Of a stretch of 64,000 bases of DNA, positions 27,942-38,205 are shown piece by piece. The notes beneath the pieces were generated by a model that did not search any database, was not told the DNA's origin, and was given only the letters and a program-made list of their open reading frames with translations. Every line of letters starts with the position of its first letter. Position 1 is the first letter of the stretch. The DNA comes from Sphingopyxis sp. H073 (GTDB taxonomy: Bacteria; Pseudomonadota; Alphaproteobacteria; Sphingomonadales; Sphingomonadaceae). Position numbers and translations under genes: made by a program. The stretch is taken from positions 124,001 through 188,000 of the forward strand of contig NZ_LNSG01000006.1 of assembly GCF_001468395.1 (NCBI RefSeq). Reading direction: 5' to 3'.

Positions 27942-28616
27942 ATGACCGAAACCCCGATCACCATCGTCTTCCTGCTCTTTCCGGGCATCACGCAGCTCGA
28001 CTTCACCGCGCCGGCGCAGGCACTCTGCCGGATGCCCGGCGCGACCCTGGTCGGCGCGGCCCAAAGCCTCGATCCGATCGCGACCGACAGCGGCTTTGCG
28101 ATCCTGCCAACGCATGATTTCGCCAGCGCGCCGCAAGCCGACATCCTGTGCGTTCCCGGCGGGCACGGCGTCGTCGACGCGCTCGGCGACGCGGCGACGA
28201 TCGACTTCATCGCACGGCAGGCGGCAGGCGCCGCATGGGTCACGAGCGTCTGCACCGGCGCCTTCCTGCTCGGCCGCGCTGGGCTGCTCAAGGGCAAGCG
28301 CGCAACGACCCATTGGGGCTACACGCATTTGCTGCCGCTTGTCGGCGCGGCCCACCAGGCGGAACGGATCGTCGAGGACGGCCCCGTCGTCACCAGCGGC
28401 GGCGTGACCTCGGGACTCGACTTCGCGCTGAGCTTGATCGCCCGGATCAAGGGCGATGCGGTGGCGCAGGCAATCCAGCTCGCGATCGAATATGACCCCG
28501 CCCCGCCCTTCGCCGGCGGCCATCCCGACCGGACGCCGGCGGTAATCACCGAGGGGCTGAAGGCCCGCGTCTACGATGCTGCGGCGGCGCGGATGGAGGC
28601 GGCGCTGAGAGCCTAA
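27942..28616 (+). CDS. DJ-1/PfpI-family protein, isonitrile hydratase-like
   Basis: This 224-aa class I glutamine amidotransferase-like protein has its nucleophile Cys104 in TSVCTGAFLLG at the nucleophile elbow. FPGITQLDFTAP near the N-terminus and KRATTHWGY match the subgroup containing cyclohexyl-isocyanide hydratase (InhA). The specific substrate is uncertain. The ATG at 27942 is chosen. Its stop overlaps the end of the glutaminyl cyclase gene (convergent). Confidence 0.85.
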   Translation: MTETPITIVFLLFPGITQLDFTAPAQALCRMPGATLVGAAQSLDPIATDSGFAILPTHDFASAPQADILCVPGGHGVVDALGDAATIDFIARQAAGAAWVTSVCTGAFLLGRAGLLKGKRATTHWGYTHLLPLVGAAHQAERIVEDGPVVTSGGVTSGLDFALSLIARIKGDAVAQAIQLAIEYDPAPPFAGGHPDRTPAVITEGLKARVYDAAAARMEAALRA

Positions 28617-29365
28617 CCGCAGTCGGCGAGCGCGATCTCGTAAAGCTTCGGCCAATATTTGCCGGTGACGAACAGCCGCTTCTTCTTGGCGTCCCACGCG
28701 ATGCCGTTGAGCACGCTGTCGCCGCCCGTCGCACCCGCATCCTGCCTGAGCCCGGTCAGATCGATGTAGGATTTGATGTCGCCGCTCGCCGGATCGATGC
28801 GCACGATCAGGTCGGTCATCCAGACATTGGCCCAGACCTGACCGTCGATCGTTTCGAGCTCGTTGAGCATCGCCAGCGGACGGCCACCGAAGCGGACGGT
28901 GATGCGCTTCTGTTCCGTCATCGTCGCGGGATCGAAAAACTTGAGCTCCGACGATCCGTCGCTGAGGACGAGGCTGTCCCCGACCATCGTCACGCCCCAC
29001 CCCTCGCCGTCATATTTGAAGGTCCCGAGCGGCTTCAGATCCTTGATCGACCAGCGATGCCCCACGCCATTCTGCCAGGTTACGCCGACGATCTGGTCGC
29101 CCCAGCGGGTGATGCCCTCACCGAACTGGTCCGACGGCAGCTTCGTCTGGATCAGCGCGCGACCGGTCTTGAGGTCGAGCCGCGCGACGCGCGACTGGCC
29201 ATATTGACCGGTGGCTTCGTAGAGATGCCCCTCGTCCCAGAAGAGGCCCTGGGTGAAACTGGTCGCATCGTGCGGGTAGCCTTGCACGATGCGATAGCCG
29301 CAGCGTTCGATCGGAGCGGGATCGCCGGCGATAGCGGATGCGGCAAGGGCGTAGAGCAGAAACAT
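28613..29365 (-). CDS. Glutaminyl-peptide cyclotransferase, beta-propeller type
   Basis: This 250-aa exported protein has a short signal (MFLLYALAASAIAG). YPHDATSFTQGLFWDEGHLYEATGQYGQS and WANVWMTDLIVRIDP match bacterial/plant-type glutaminyl cyclase, which converts N-terminal Gln to pyroglutamate. The start is ATG at 29365; a GTG lies one codon upstream. Length fits a five-bladed propeller. Confidence 0.88.
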   Translation of the reverse strand: MFLLYALAASAIAGDPAPIERCGYRIVQGYPHDATSFTQGLFWDEGHLYEATGQYGQSRVARLDLKTGRALIQTKLPSDQFGEGITRWGDQIVGVTWQNGVGHRWSIKDLKPLGTFKYDGEGWGVTMVGDSLVLSDGSSELKFFDPATMTEQKRITVRFGGRPLAMLNELETIDGQVWANVWMTDLIVRIDPASGDIKSYIDLTGLRQDAGATGGDSVLNGIAWDAKKKRLFVTGKYWPKLYEIALADCG

Positions 29366-29431
29366 CACGTCTAGCTATGTTGCCCGAGGTGAACTGGCAA
29401 TGCCCCGGCCATCCTATTTCGATATCCTCCT

Positions 29432-29510
29432 TCGTCATGCCGGACTTGATCCGGCATCCATCGCCACGACCGCTTGAATGGACCCCGGATCAAGTCCGGG
29501 GTGACGATGA
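29432..29510. repeat. Family A intergenic repeat, full copy
   Basis: CGTCATGCCGGACTTGATCC pairs with GGATCAAGTCCGGGGTGACG across a centre containing GACCGCTTGAATG. It lies downstream of groEL. Confidence 0.85.
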
Positions 29511-29521
29511 GAGAGGACAGG

Positions 29522-29553
29522 AAAAAGGGCCGGAGGATCGCTCCCCCGGCCCC
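29522..29553 (-). terminator. groEL terminator
   Basis: On the minus strand, GGGCCGG and CCGGCCC form the stem and TTTTT follows. It is about 35 bp after the groEL stop. Confidence 0.8.
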
Positions 29554-29587
29554 GTTTCTAGTTGGCTGAGCGCCGAACGGTACGGAC

Positions 29588-31270
<1,683 letters not shown>

Positions 31271-31294
31271 TCACTCGAGATTCGATCAAATCAC

Positions 31295-31582
31295 TCAGGC
31301 GATGACGCCGAGGATGTCCGATTCCTTCATGATCAGCAGCTCTTCGCCGTCGACCTTGACTTCGGTGCCCGACCATTTGCCAAACAGGATGCGGTCGCCC
31401 GACTTGACGTCGAGCGGCGTGACCTTGCCGTCTTCGGCCTTGGCGCCGGAACCGACGGCGACGACTTCGCCTTCCTGCGGCTTTTCCTTGGCGGTGTCGG
31501 GGATGATGATGCCGCCGGCCGTCTTTTCTTCGGCTTCGATACGGCGAACGAGCACGCGGTCGTGCAGCGGACGAAATTGCAT
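31295..31582 (-). CDS. groES: Co-chaperonin GroES
   Basis: This 95-aa lid of the GroEL chamber has the N-terminal [12 protein letters not shown], the mobile loop [21 protein letters not shown] at residues 17-37, and [21 protein letters not shown] near the end. It is the first gene of groESL, 34 bp downstream of the CIRCE element. Confidence 0.99.
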   Translation of the reverse strand: MQFRPLHDRVLVRRIEAEEKTAGGIIIPDTAKEKPQEGEVVAVGSGAKAEDGKVTPLDVKSGDRILFGKWSGTEVKVDGEELLIMKESDILGVIA

Positions 31583-31615
31583 GGATATCCCTCCAGAGAT
31601 GCAATGGATGTCGTT

Positions 31616-31642
31616 TTAGCACTCACGGGGTGCGAGTGCTAA
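31616..31642. promoter_or_regulatory. CIRCE element (HrcA operator)
   Basis: TTAGCACTC - 9 nt - GAGTGCTAA matches the consensus exactly in both arms. It lies upstream of groES and indicates HrcA repression. It also lies near the promoter of the divergent gene at 31722. Confidence 0.97.
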
Positions 31643-31721
31643 CAGCCGGCATATGGGTGGGGGTTGTGACAGCGTCAAGGCGATTAAGGGAAAATTTTCG
31701 GCGGCGCGTTACGCCGCTGAG

Positions 31722-32225
31722 ATGGGGTACGAAATTCCGATCATCAAGGGCAGCGACGCCACCGATCTAACGGTGCTTCGAAATGATGCGCAGTTGCTGC
31801 GATGCGATTTTTTGGACGCCTTTGCCCGCCTCGAATCGGCGGTTATGCAATATATCGGCAGGACCGATGTGAAGGCGAGTCCGGGACAGCCATTCAGCCA
31901 GAAGCTGACCCTTCTACAGAAGGCGCGCGATCGGTTCCGCAACCCGAAGCGTCTCGACGTTCGCGTTGCAGCTATCCAGCAGCTTCTACCTGTCAGAGCC
32001 GATATCGTCCATTCGGTGCTCGAAGTCGCACTCGTGTTCGATGGCCGGACGGTGACCAGCCGGCTGAGTTTCCAGAATTCATCGAACGCGCAGCGCCCGC
32101 CGATGCTGACCAGTCGTGACGAACTGGTCGCGATGACCCGGCGCCTCAACCAGCTGGCGCACCAATTCAGCCAGCAGCGATTGAAGGAAGCAGCCCCAAT
32201 CGCGCCCGCATCCGCCAGCGCGTAA
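31722..32225 (+). CDS. Hypothetical helical protein
   Basis: This 167-aa mostly helical protein contains PVRADIVHSVLEVAL (an R-x4-H spacing reminiscent of HEPN folds) and LRCDFLDAFARLESAVMQYI as a candidate first helix. The start is uncertain: ATG at 31722 has a weak GCTGAG, and the frame is open to 31653. It overlaps the 3' end of the MATE gene by 59 bp (convergent). Base composition is less G+C-rich than the neighbours. No function is assigned. Confidence 0.5.
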   Translation: MGYEIPIIKGSDATDLTVLRNDAQLLRCDFLDAFARLESAVMQYIGRTDVKASPGQPFSQKLTLLQKARDRFRNPKRLDVRVAAIQQLLPVRADIVHSVLEVALVFDGRTVTSRLSFQNSSNAQRPPMLTSRDELVAMTRRLNQLAHQFSQQRLKEAAPIAPASASA

Positions 32226-33576
32226 GCAGCAGCGCGGCCACGACGATCAAGCCCACGGCGAGCCCGATCCAGACGCCCACGCCCTGAAGCGGCGTCCAGA
32301 AGCCGAGGTAGATCGCGGTGCCATATCCGGCGATCCAGTAGCCACAGACCGCGATGATCATCGGCACGCGCGTGTCCTGCAACCCGCGCAGCACGCCAGC
32401 CGCGACCGCCTGCGCACCGTCGAACAGCTGGAACGCCGCGGCGACGACGAGGAACTGCATCGCGAAACCGACCAGTGCAGCGTTGCGCGCGGCATCGACG
32501 TCGACATAGATCGACAGGACGAGCGACGGGAACAACCACATCAGCATCGCGGTAAAACCCATGAAGCCGATGCCGAGCGCGAGCGAGGCATAGCCCGCGA
32601 GCCCGATACCGCGATGATCCTGCGCACCATAAGCCAGCCCAACGCGGATCGTCGCCGCCTGCGCGACCCCGAACGGGATCTGGAACGCGAGCGCGGCGAC
32701 CTGCAGCGCGATCGTGTGCCCGGCAAGCTGCGCTTCGCCGATGCGCCCCATCAGGAAGGCCGCGCCGGTGAACAGCCCCGCCTCGGCCAGAATGGTCAGG
32801 CTGATCGGGGTGCCGATGCGCAGCATCTCGACGAAGCGGCTCCATTCGCTGCGCCACCAGTTGCCGAACAGGCGATAGCGGCGCAAGCGCCGGTCGCTCT
32901 GGATCACAACGACATAGGCGAGCAGGATCAGCGTACTCGTGATGATGCTCGACAGCGCCGAACCGTGGAGGCCGAGCGCGGGCATACCGAGGTGACCGAA
33001 GACGAGCGCCCAGTTGCCGAGCGCATTGGTGCCGAGCGCAAAGAAAGTGATCATCGTCGCGATCGTCGGGCGACCCAGCGCCGAGACGAAAATGCGCAGC
33101 ACCGCCGCCGCGATCATCGGGAACATCCCGAGCATCAGGATCAGCAAAAAGCTCGCCGCGCGCGTGGTCAGCTCCTCGGGCTGCCCCGTCGCGCGCATGA
33201 TCGGCCCGCCCGCCGCGCAAACGGCCATGAACACCAGCGAAACGAGCGCGCTCAGCCACAGCGCCATGCGAACGGTGCGGCGCACCTCGCGCACGCTATG
33301 CTTGCGGCGACCGAGTTCTGCGGCGATCAGCGGCGCGGCGGCGCTGACGAGGCCGGTGCCGGTCCAGAGCAACAGACCGAAGATCGAAACCCCGAGCGAC
33401 GAGGCCGCCAGATCCTTGTCGCCGAGCCGGGCCACGAAAATGACGTCGATCGCGTGGACCATCATCTGGAGCAAGTTCGCCGCCGCCAGCGGCACGGCGA
33501 GCGCCAGCGTCGCGCGAAACTCGGCGCGGAAATCCTGCGGGCGATCCGCAGTCAGGGGGTGGGCCTGCTCCAGCAT
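32167..33576 (-). CDS. MATE-family multidrug efflux transporter
   Basis: This 469-aa inner-membrane protein has about 12 helices in two repeats, as in NorM. Typical segments are ATLALAVPLAAANLLQMMVHAIDVIFVARLG at the start, LIAAELGRR after helix 2 and MLRIGTPISLTILAEAGLFTGAAFLMGRIG at the start of the second half. It would export cationic drugs in exchange for Na+ or H+; the ion is unclear. The start is ATG at 33576. Confidence 0.92.
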   Translation of the reverse strand: MLEQAHPLTADRPQDFRAEFRATLALAVPLAAANLLQMMVHAIDVIFVARLGDKDLAASSLGVSIFGLLLWTGTGLVSAAAPLIAAELGRRKHSVREVRRTVRMALWLSALVSLVFMAVCAAGGPIMRATGQPEELTTRAASFLLILMLGMFPMIAAAVLRIFVSALGRPTIATMITFFALGTNALGNWALVFGHLGMPALGLHGSALSSIITSTLILLAYVVVIQSDRRLRRYRLFGNWWRSEWSRFVEMLRIGTPISLTILAEAGLFTGAAFLMGRIGEAQLAGHTIALQVAALAFQIPFGVAQAATIRVGLAYGAQDHRGIGLAGYASLALGIGFMGFTAMLMWLFPSLVLSIYVDVDAARNAALVGFAMQFLVVAAAFQLFDGAQAVAAGVLRGLQDTRVPMIIAVCGYWIAGYGTAIYLGFWTPLQGVGVWIGLAVGLIVVAALLLTRWRMRARLGLLPSIAAG

Positions 33577-33692
33577 AGCCGGCCCGGATAGGCGGGACGG
33601 CTTGGGGGTTCAAGTGTGGTCCGGCGCGGGCGGTTTATTTGTCTGCAGGGGGTGGCACAAAGGCAACAGCAATGCATCTGCCAACATTTTCA

Positions 33693-33770
33693 TCGTCATC
33701 CCGGACTTGACCGGGGATCCATTCCTCCAGCGCCGCGTGAGTGAATCCCGGATCGAGTCCGGGATGACGA
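33693..33770. repeat. Family A intergenic repeat, full copy
   Basis: CGTCATCCCGGACTTGACC pairs with ATCGAGTCCGGGATGACG, with slight divergence between arms. It lies between the MATE and DUF5706 genes. Confidence 0.8.
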
Positions 33771-33796
33771 ATGATATTACCTGGTGCGTCGCTGCA

Positions 33797-34366
33797 TCAT
33801 CCCACCCGCAGCATCGCCATCTCGACCCCGAAGGCCACGAAGGTCAACGTCAGCCCCGTCACGAACAGCCGGTACGCATAGGCAAGATACCGATATTTGC
33901 GCCGCGCCAGCACGATCCCGTTCTGATAGGTGTCGCGCAGCATCGCCTCGTACATATCCTCTTCGCTGCGCAGGCGCGCCTTGACCGCCGCGATATATTC
34001 ATCTTCCTCCATCTGCTCGAAGCGGCCGAAGAACAGGATATTGCTGTGGTCCTTGCCGTCCTTGTAAACGACGGGCGGTGCCTTGCCGACACGCGGCAGC
34101 ACCGCCGAAACCGCCAGCAGCGCCGAAAGGAACGAGAAAGTCGCGAGGATCGTCAGCGGCATCGCGAGCGCCCCGCCGCCCGAGCGCGCCTGCCCGACCG
34201 CGAGCGTGAAGACGACGAAGGTCGCGCCCATCAGGATCGACGCCTTTTGATCCGCCATCTGCGACAATTGCATCGTGATCTGCTGCGTCGTGCGGACGAG
34301 ATGCACCGCGTTGGACGGAAAGCCCGTCGCCGGCTCCGGCGTCACGCTCGATTTTTCGCTGTCCAT
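33797..34366 (-). CDS. DUF5706 / Pycsar-effector-like membrane protein (standalone)
   Basis: This 189-aa protein has a soluble N-terminus followed by two close membrane helices (ILMGATFVVFTLAVG and PLTILATFSFLSALLAVSAVL). It then has a cytoplasmic helical part and a final hydrophobic segment (LFVTGLTLTFVAFGVEMAML). The motif MADQKASILMGA before helix 1 is the hallmark of DUF5706, the membrane-acting domain of Pycsar PycTM effectors. No nucleotide cyclase gene is nearby. The ATG at 34366 has GGACAGGA upstream. It diverges from the acp gene, so a housekeeping lipid or membrane role is as likely as defence. Confidence 0.7.
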   Translation of the reverse strand: MDSEKSSVTPEPATGFPSNAVHLVRTTQQITMQLSQMADQKASILMGATFVVFTLAVGQARSGGGALAMPLTILATFSFLSALLAVSAVLPRVGKAPPVVYKDGKDHSNILFFGRFEQMEEDEYIAAVKARLRSEEDMYEAMLRDTYQNGIVLARRKYRYLAYAYRLFVTGLTLTFVAFGVEMAMLRVG

Positions 34367-34529
34367 AAAGTCCTGTCCCCTGCCCGAAGGCTTCAGCGAC
34401 CCGTGATCGGGATGGCATGGCGCGCCGTAAACGGCAAGATGCTGCCCGATTCCCGCCGCATTCGCTTGCCAAGCGGGAAGCATCGCGGCATTCCCGCGCG
34501 CAACTTTCTTCCATTATGGGACGCACCAG

Positions 34530-34766
34530 ATGAGCACCGCCCTCAAGGACCAGATTTTCGGCCTGATCGAACCTTTCAACAAGAAAGGCGTCGCGCTGAC
34601 CGACGCCACCACCTTCGCCGGCGATCTCGAATGGGACAGCCTGACCGTGATGGATTTCGTCGCCGAGGTCGAGGACACGTTCGACATCATCATCAGCATG
34701 AACCAGCAGGCCGAGATCGAGACGGTCGGCCAGTTGGTTGCGGCAGTCGAAAAGCTGCAGGGCTGA
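34530..34766 (+). CDS. Acyl carrier protein dedicated to sphingolipid synthesis
   Basis: This 78-aa acidic four-helix protein has the phosphopantetheine site Ser37 in EWDSLTVMDFV. It is immediately upstream of serine palmitoyltransferase. In sphingolipid-making alphaproteobacteria, a specialised ACP is encoded next to spt and delivers the acyl chain. The DUF5706 gene is divergent from it. Confidence 0.92.
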   Translation: MSTALKDQIFGLIEPFNKKGVALTDATTFAGDLEWDSLTVMDFVAEVEDTFDIIISMNQQAEIETVGQLVAAVEKLQG

Positions 34767-34772
34767 CGCATC

Positions 34773-34851
34773 CGTGATCCCCGGCGAAAGCCGGGGCCCA
34801 TCGCGACGACGCACCACCCATCTGGACCCCGGCTTTCGCCGGGGCACACGG
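34773..34851. repeat. Family A-like variant repeat between acp and spt
   Basis: GATCCCCGGCGAAAGCCGGG and GGCTTTCGCCGGGGC are inverted arms around a ~35-bp centre; the core differs from other copies (GGCGAAAGCC in place of GGACTTGATCC). It lies between two genes of one operon. Confidence 0.75.
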
Positions 34852-34861
34852 AAGAACTCAA

Positions 34862-36064
34862 ATGACCGACCTCTTCTCGAAATTCGACCCGCTGATCCAG
34901 CAGCGCGAGGATCTGCTCGCGACCGGCGTCACCGACCCGTTCAGCCTGGTGATGGAGAAAGTGCTCTCGCCGACCGTCGCGATCTGCAACGGGCGCGAGA
35001 CGATCCTGCTCGGCACCTATAATTATATGGGCATGACCTTCGACGAGGATGTCATCGCCGCGGGCAAGGAGGCGCTCGACACGTTCGGCAGCGGCACCAC
35101 CGGCAGCCGCGTCCTCAACGGCACCTATCAGGGCCACAAGGAATGCGAAGAGGCGCTCAAGGAATTCTACGCCATGGACCACGCCATGGTGTTCTCGACC
35201 GGCTATCAGGCGAACCTCGGGATCATTTCGACGATTGCGGGCAAGGGCGATTATGTCATTCTCGACATCGACAGCCACGCATCGATCTATGACGGATGCA
35301 AGATGGGCGATGCCGAGATCGTCGCCTTTCGCCACAACGATATCGAGGCGCTCGAAAAGCGGCTGAAGCGCCTGCCCGCCGAGGCGGGCAAGCTCGTCGT
35401 GCTCGAGGGCGTCTATTCGATGCTCGGCGACATCGCGCCGCTGAAAGAGATGGTCCGCATCGCCAAGGAAAATGGCGCGATGGTCCTCGTCGACGAAGCG
35501 CATTCGATGGGCTTTATCGGCGAGCATGGCCGCGGCGTTGCCGAGGCGCAGGGCGTGATCGACGATGTCGATTTCATCATCGGCACCTTTTCGAAGAGCG
35601 TCGGCACCGTCGGCGGTTTCTGCGTGTCGAACCACCCGAAGTTCGAGATCATGCGGCTCGTCTGCCGCCCCTATGTGTTCACCGCCTCGCTGCCCCCCAG
35701 CGTCGTCGCGACCGCCGCGACGAGCATCCGCAAGCTGATGCACGGGTCGAACAAGCGCGCGCACCTGTGGGAGAACAGCAAGAAACTCCACGCGGGCCTC
35801 CGCGCGCTCGGCTTCCAGCTCGGCACCGAAGAGCCGCAGTCGGCGATCATCGCGGTGATCATGCCCGACCTCGAAAAGGGCGCGATGATGTGGGAAGCGC
35901 TGCTCGAGGAAGGTCTTTACGTGAACCTTGCCCGTCCGCCCGCAACCCCCGCGGGGATGACGCTGCTGCGCTGTTCGCTCTGCGCCGAGCACACCAGCGA
36001 CCAGGTCGACGAGATCCTTGGCCGCTTCGAGCGCGCGGGCAAGCGCGCGCAGATCATTGGCTGA
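34862..36064 (+). CDS. spt: Serine palmitoyltransferase
   Basis: This 400-aa PLP enzyme of the alpha-oxoamine synthase family condenses L-serine with an acyl thioester to 3-ketosphinganine, the first step of sphingolipid synthesis. The Schiff-base Lys245 is in GTFSKSVGTVGG. PLP contacts include LVDEAHSMGFIG and the GTTGSRVLNGTYQGH loop. The protein is soluble and dimeric in Sphingomonas. It is co-oriented with the ACP gene 95 bp upstream. Confidence 0.95.
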   Translation: MTDLFSKFDPLIQQREDLLATGVTDPFSLVMEKVLSPTVAICNGRETILLGTYNYMGMTFDEDVIAAGKEALDTFGSGTTGSRVLNGTYQGHKECEEALKEFYAMDHAMVFSTGYQANLGIISTIAGKGDYVILDIDSHASIYDGCKMGDAEIVAFRHNDIEALEKRLKRLPAEAGKLVVLEGVYSMLGDIAPLKEMVRIAKENGAMVLVDEAHSMGFIGEHGRGVAEAQGVIDDVDFIIGTFSKSVGTVGGFCVSNHPKFEIMRLVCRPYVFTASLPPSVVATAATSIRKLMHGSNKRAHLWENSKKLHAGLRALGFQLGTEEPQSAIIAVIMPDLEKGAMMWEALLEEGLYVNLARPPATPAGMTLLRCSLCAEHTSDQVDEILGRFERAGKRAQIIG

Positions 36065-36171
36065 ACCGGACCGCCGCGCCGACCAGCGGATTCCTTTTCG
36101 CGGCGAGTTGAAGGCGTTGCCCCGGCGCGGCGCCTTCGCGGCTTTGCGGTAAAGCGCGCGTCCGGTAGAAG

Positions 36172-38139
36172 ATGAGCGTGTTCGAGCGGGATATCGACAA
36201 TGAAACCGAGGATCGGCGGGAGCGGTTGCGCTTCTGGCTGACGATCGTCCTCGGCGCGATCCTGACCGGAATCGTCGGCGCGCTCGTGCTGTTGCTCACC
36301 CGCGCCAACGACAGCTACGACCGCTCGCTAGGCTGGCAGGCGCACAGCCTGGAAATCATCTCGCAGACGCGCAGCCTCGACGCCGCGCTCGCGCGCGCCG
36401 AGGCTGCGCTCGGGCGCTTCGCGGTCGGGCTGCAGAAGGAGGACGGCCGCGTCTATCAACAGCAATGGGGGCTGTCGCAGCAATATCTGACGCTGCTGCA
36501 ACGCAATGTCCGCGACAACCCCAAGCAGGACGCGCTCGTCAAGCAATTGACCGCTGAACTCAACGTGCGCGGCGAGCAGCTCGGCGACGCGGCACTCAGC
36601 GCCAATTATCGCCAGACCGTCGCCGCCATCTCCAAATATAATGCCGCCGGTCACGACGCCGCGCTGACCCGTATCGACCGGCTCTTGTCCGAGTTGATCC
36701 GCAACGAGCGGACGATCCTCGCCGAGCGCAACCGCGTCGCGTCGGCCGACCGCGCGAGCCTCAACCAAGCGATCCTGCTCTTTTCGCTGCTCGGCGCCGC
36801 CGCCGCGGTCATCGCGATTGCCGCGACCGTGTCGCTGGTCCGCGCCGAAAGCGAACGCCGCGCCGCGCGCCGCGAACAATGGGCCGAGAGCGACCGCGCC
36901 ATGCAGCTGGAGGCCGCGGTCGAAGCGCGCACCGCCGAGCTCGAACAAGCGAACGTCGCGCTGCGCAGCGAGATGAGCGAGCGCGAGGCCGCCGAGGCGC
37001 AGCTGCGGCAGGCGCAGAAGATGGAAGCGGTCGGCCAGCTCACCGGCGGCATCGCGCACGACTTCAACAATATGCTCGCGGTCGTCGTCGGCGGGCTCGA
37101 GCTCGCGCAGCGGCTGGTTGTCACCGCGCCCGAAAAGGCGCAGCGCCATTTGTCGAACGCGATGGACGGCGCCAACCGCGCCGCCGACCTGACCCGCCGC
37201 CTGCTCGCCTTCGCGCGCTCCGAACCCGCGCGCCCCGAAATGGTCGTCGTCGACGACTGCATCGCCAGCTTCGCCGAGTTGATCGAGCGCACGATCGGCG
37301 ACCGCATCGCGCTGACGCTCGATCTCAACAGCCCCGGCCTCGCCTGCTGGATCGACCGGCAGCAGTTCGAGAACGCGCTGCTTAACCTCTCGGTCAACGC
37401 ACGCGACGCGATGGAGGGGCATGGCTCGCTGACGATCCGCACCCTCGCCGACGAGCAGGACCAGACCGCCGCGCTGGCGGTGCAGGTCATCGACACCGGC
37501 TGCGGCATGTCGGCGGAAGTACTCGAGCGGGTGTTCGACCCCTTCTACACCACCAAGCCCGCGGGTCAGGGCACCGGGCTCGGCATGAGCCAGGTCTTCG
37601 CCTTCTGCCGTCAGTCGGACGGCGAGGTGCAGATCCATTCGACCGAGGGCGAAGGCACCAGCGTTGCGATGCTGTTGCCCGTGGCGAAAGCCGAGGCGGC
37701 GGCGCTGGCGGATAGCAACGCCGACGCCGATCCGGCCGCTTCGTCCCCCGCCGAAGCGCTGAACATCCTTGTCGTCGAGGACGACCAGCGCGTGCTCGCC
37801 GCGACCGTCGATGCGGTCGAGGAGCTCGGACACAAGGCGGTCGCCTGCGCCAACCCGCTCGACGCAGAGGCGATCGTCGAACGCCACGGCGGTTTCGACC
37901 TCGTCCTTTCCGACGTGCTGATGCCGCAGCTCACCGGCCCCGAAATGGTCGCTCAGCTCAGGCGGCGCTGGCCGGCCCTCCCGATCCTGTTCGTCACCGG
38001 TTATGCGGGCGACGCGGGCGAGGTCGAGGCCTTCGGCGACCATGACGTGCTGCGCAAGCCCTTCACCCTGACCGCGCTCGATCAGGCGATCCGGCGCTGC
38101 GGCGACGGACGGCCCGAGGGGCAGCGGCTGGCGAGCTGA
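36172..38139 (+). CDS. Hybrid sensor histidine kinase with receiver domain
   Basis: This 655-aa inner-membrane protein has a first membrane helix (LTIVLGAILTGIVGALVLLL), a periplasmic CHASE3-like helical domain to about residue 200, and a second membrane helix. A coiled coil follows, then a HisKA domain with His296 in GGIAHDFNN. The ATPase has N-box NLSVNARDAM, G1 DTGCGM and G2 GQGTGLGMS. The C-terminal receiver has Asp581 in LVLSDVLMP. The class is common near lipid and envelope genes; no cognate regulator gene is adjacent. It follows spt by 107 bp. Confidence 0.93.
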   Translation: MSVFERDIDNETEDRRERLRFWLTIVLGAILTGIVGALVLLLTRANDSYDRSLGWQAHSLEIISQTRSLDAALARAEAALGRFAVGLQKEDGRVYQQQWGLSQQYLTLLQRNVRDNPKQDALVKQLTAELNVRGEQLGDAALSANYRQTVAAISKYNAAGHDAALTRIDRLLSELIRNERTILAERNRVASADRASLNQAILLFSLLGAAAAVIAIAATVSLVRAESERRAARREQWAESDRAMQLEAAVEARTAELEQANVALRSEMSEREAAEAQLRQAQKMEAVGQLTGGIAHDFNNMLAVVVGGLELAQRLVVTAPEKAQRHLSNAMDGANRAADLTRRLLAFARSEPARPEMVVVDDCIASFAELIERTIGDRIALTLDLNSPGLACWIDRQQFENALLNLSVNARDAMEGHGSLTIRTLADEQDQTAALAVQVIDTGCGMSAEVLERVFDPFYTTKPAGQGTGLGMSQVFAFCRQSDGEVQIHSTEGEGTSVAMLLPVAKAEAAALADSNADADPAASSPAEALNILVVEDDQRVLAATVDAVEELGHKAVACANPLDAEAIVERHGGFDLVLSDVLMPQLTGPEMVAQLRRRWPALPILFVTGYAGDAGEVEAFGDHDVLRKPFTLTALDQAIRRCGDGRPEGQRLAS

Positions 38140-38157
38140 AGCGACAGCTTGTCTTTT

Positions 38158-38190
38158 CGTCACCCCCGACTTGATCCGGGGTCCATAGTC
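38158..38190. repeat. Family A intergenic repeat, half copy
   Basis: CGTCACCCCCGACTTGATCC followed by GGGGTCCATAG is one arm of the family. The second arm is absent. Confidence 0.7.
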
Positions 38191-38205
38191 ACCGGCGTTG
38201 CATGC

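Noticed and set aside
34514..35992. 492-codon open frame opposite acp/spt
   Set aside because: Antisense of genes with clear active sites.
33797..36064. Complete Pycsar defence system
   Set aside because: The PycTM-like domain is present but no nucleotide cyclase lies in the neighbourhood.
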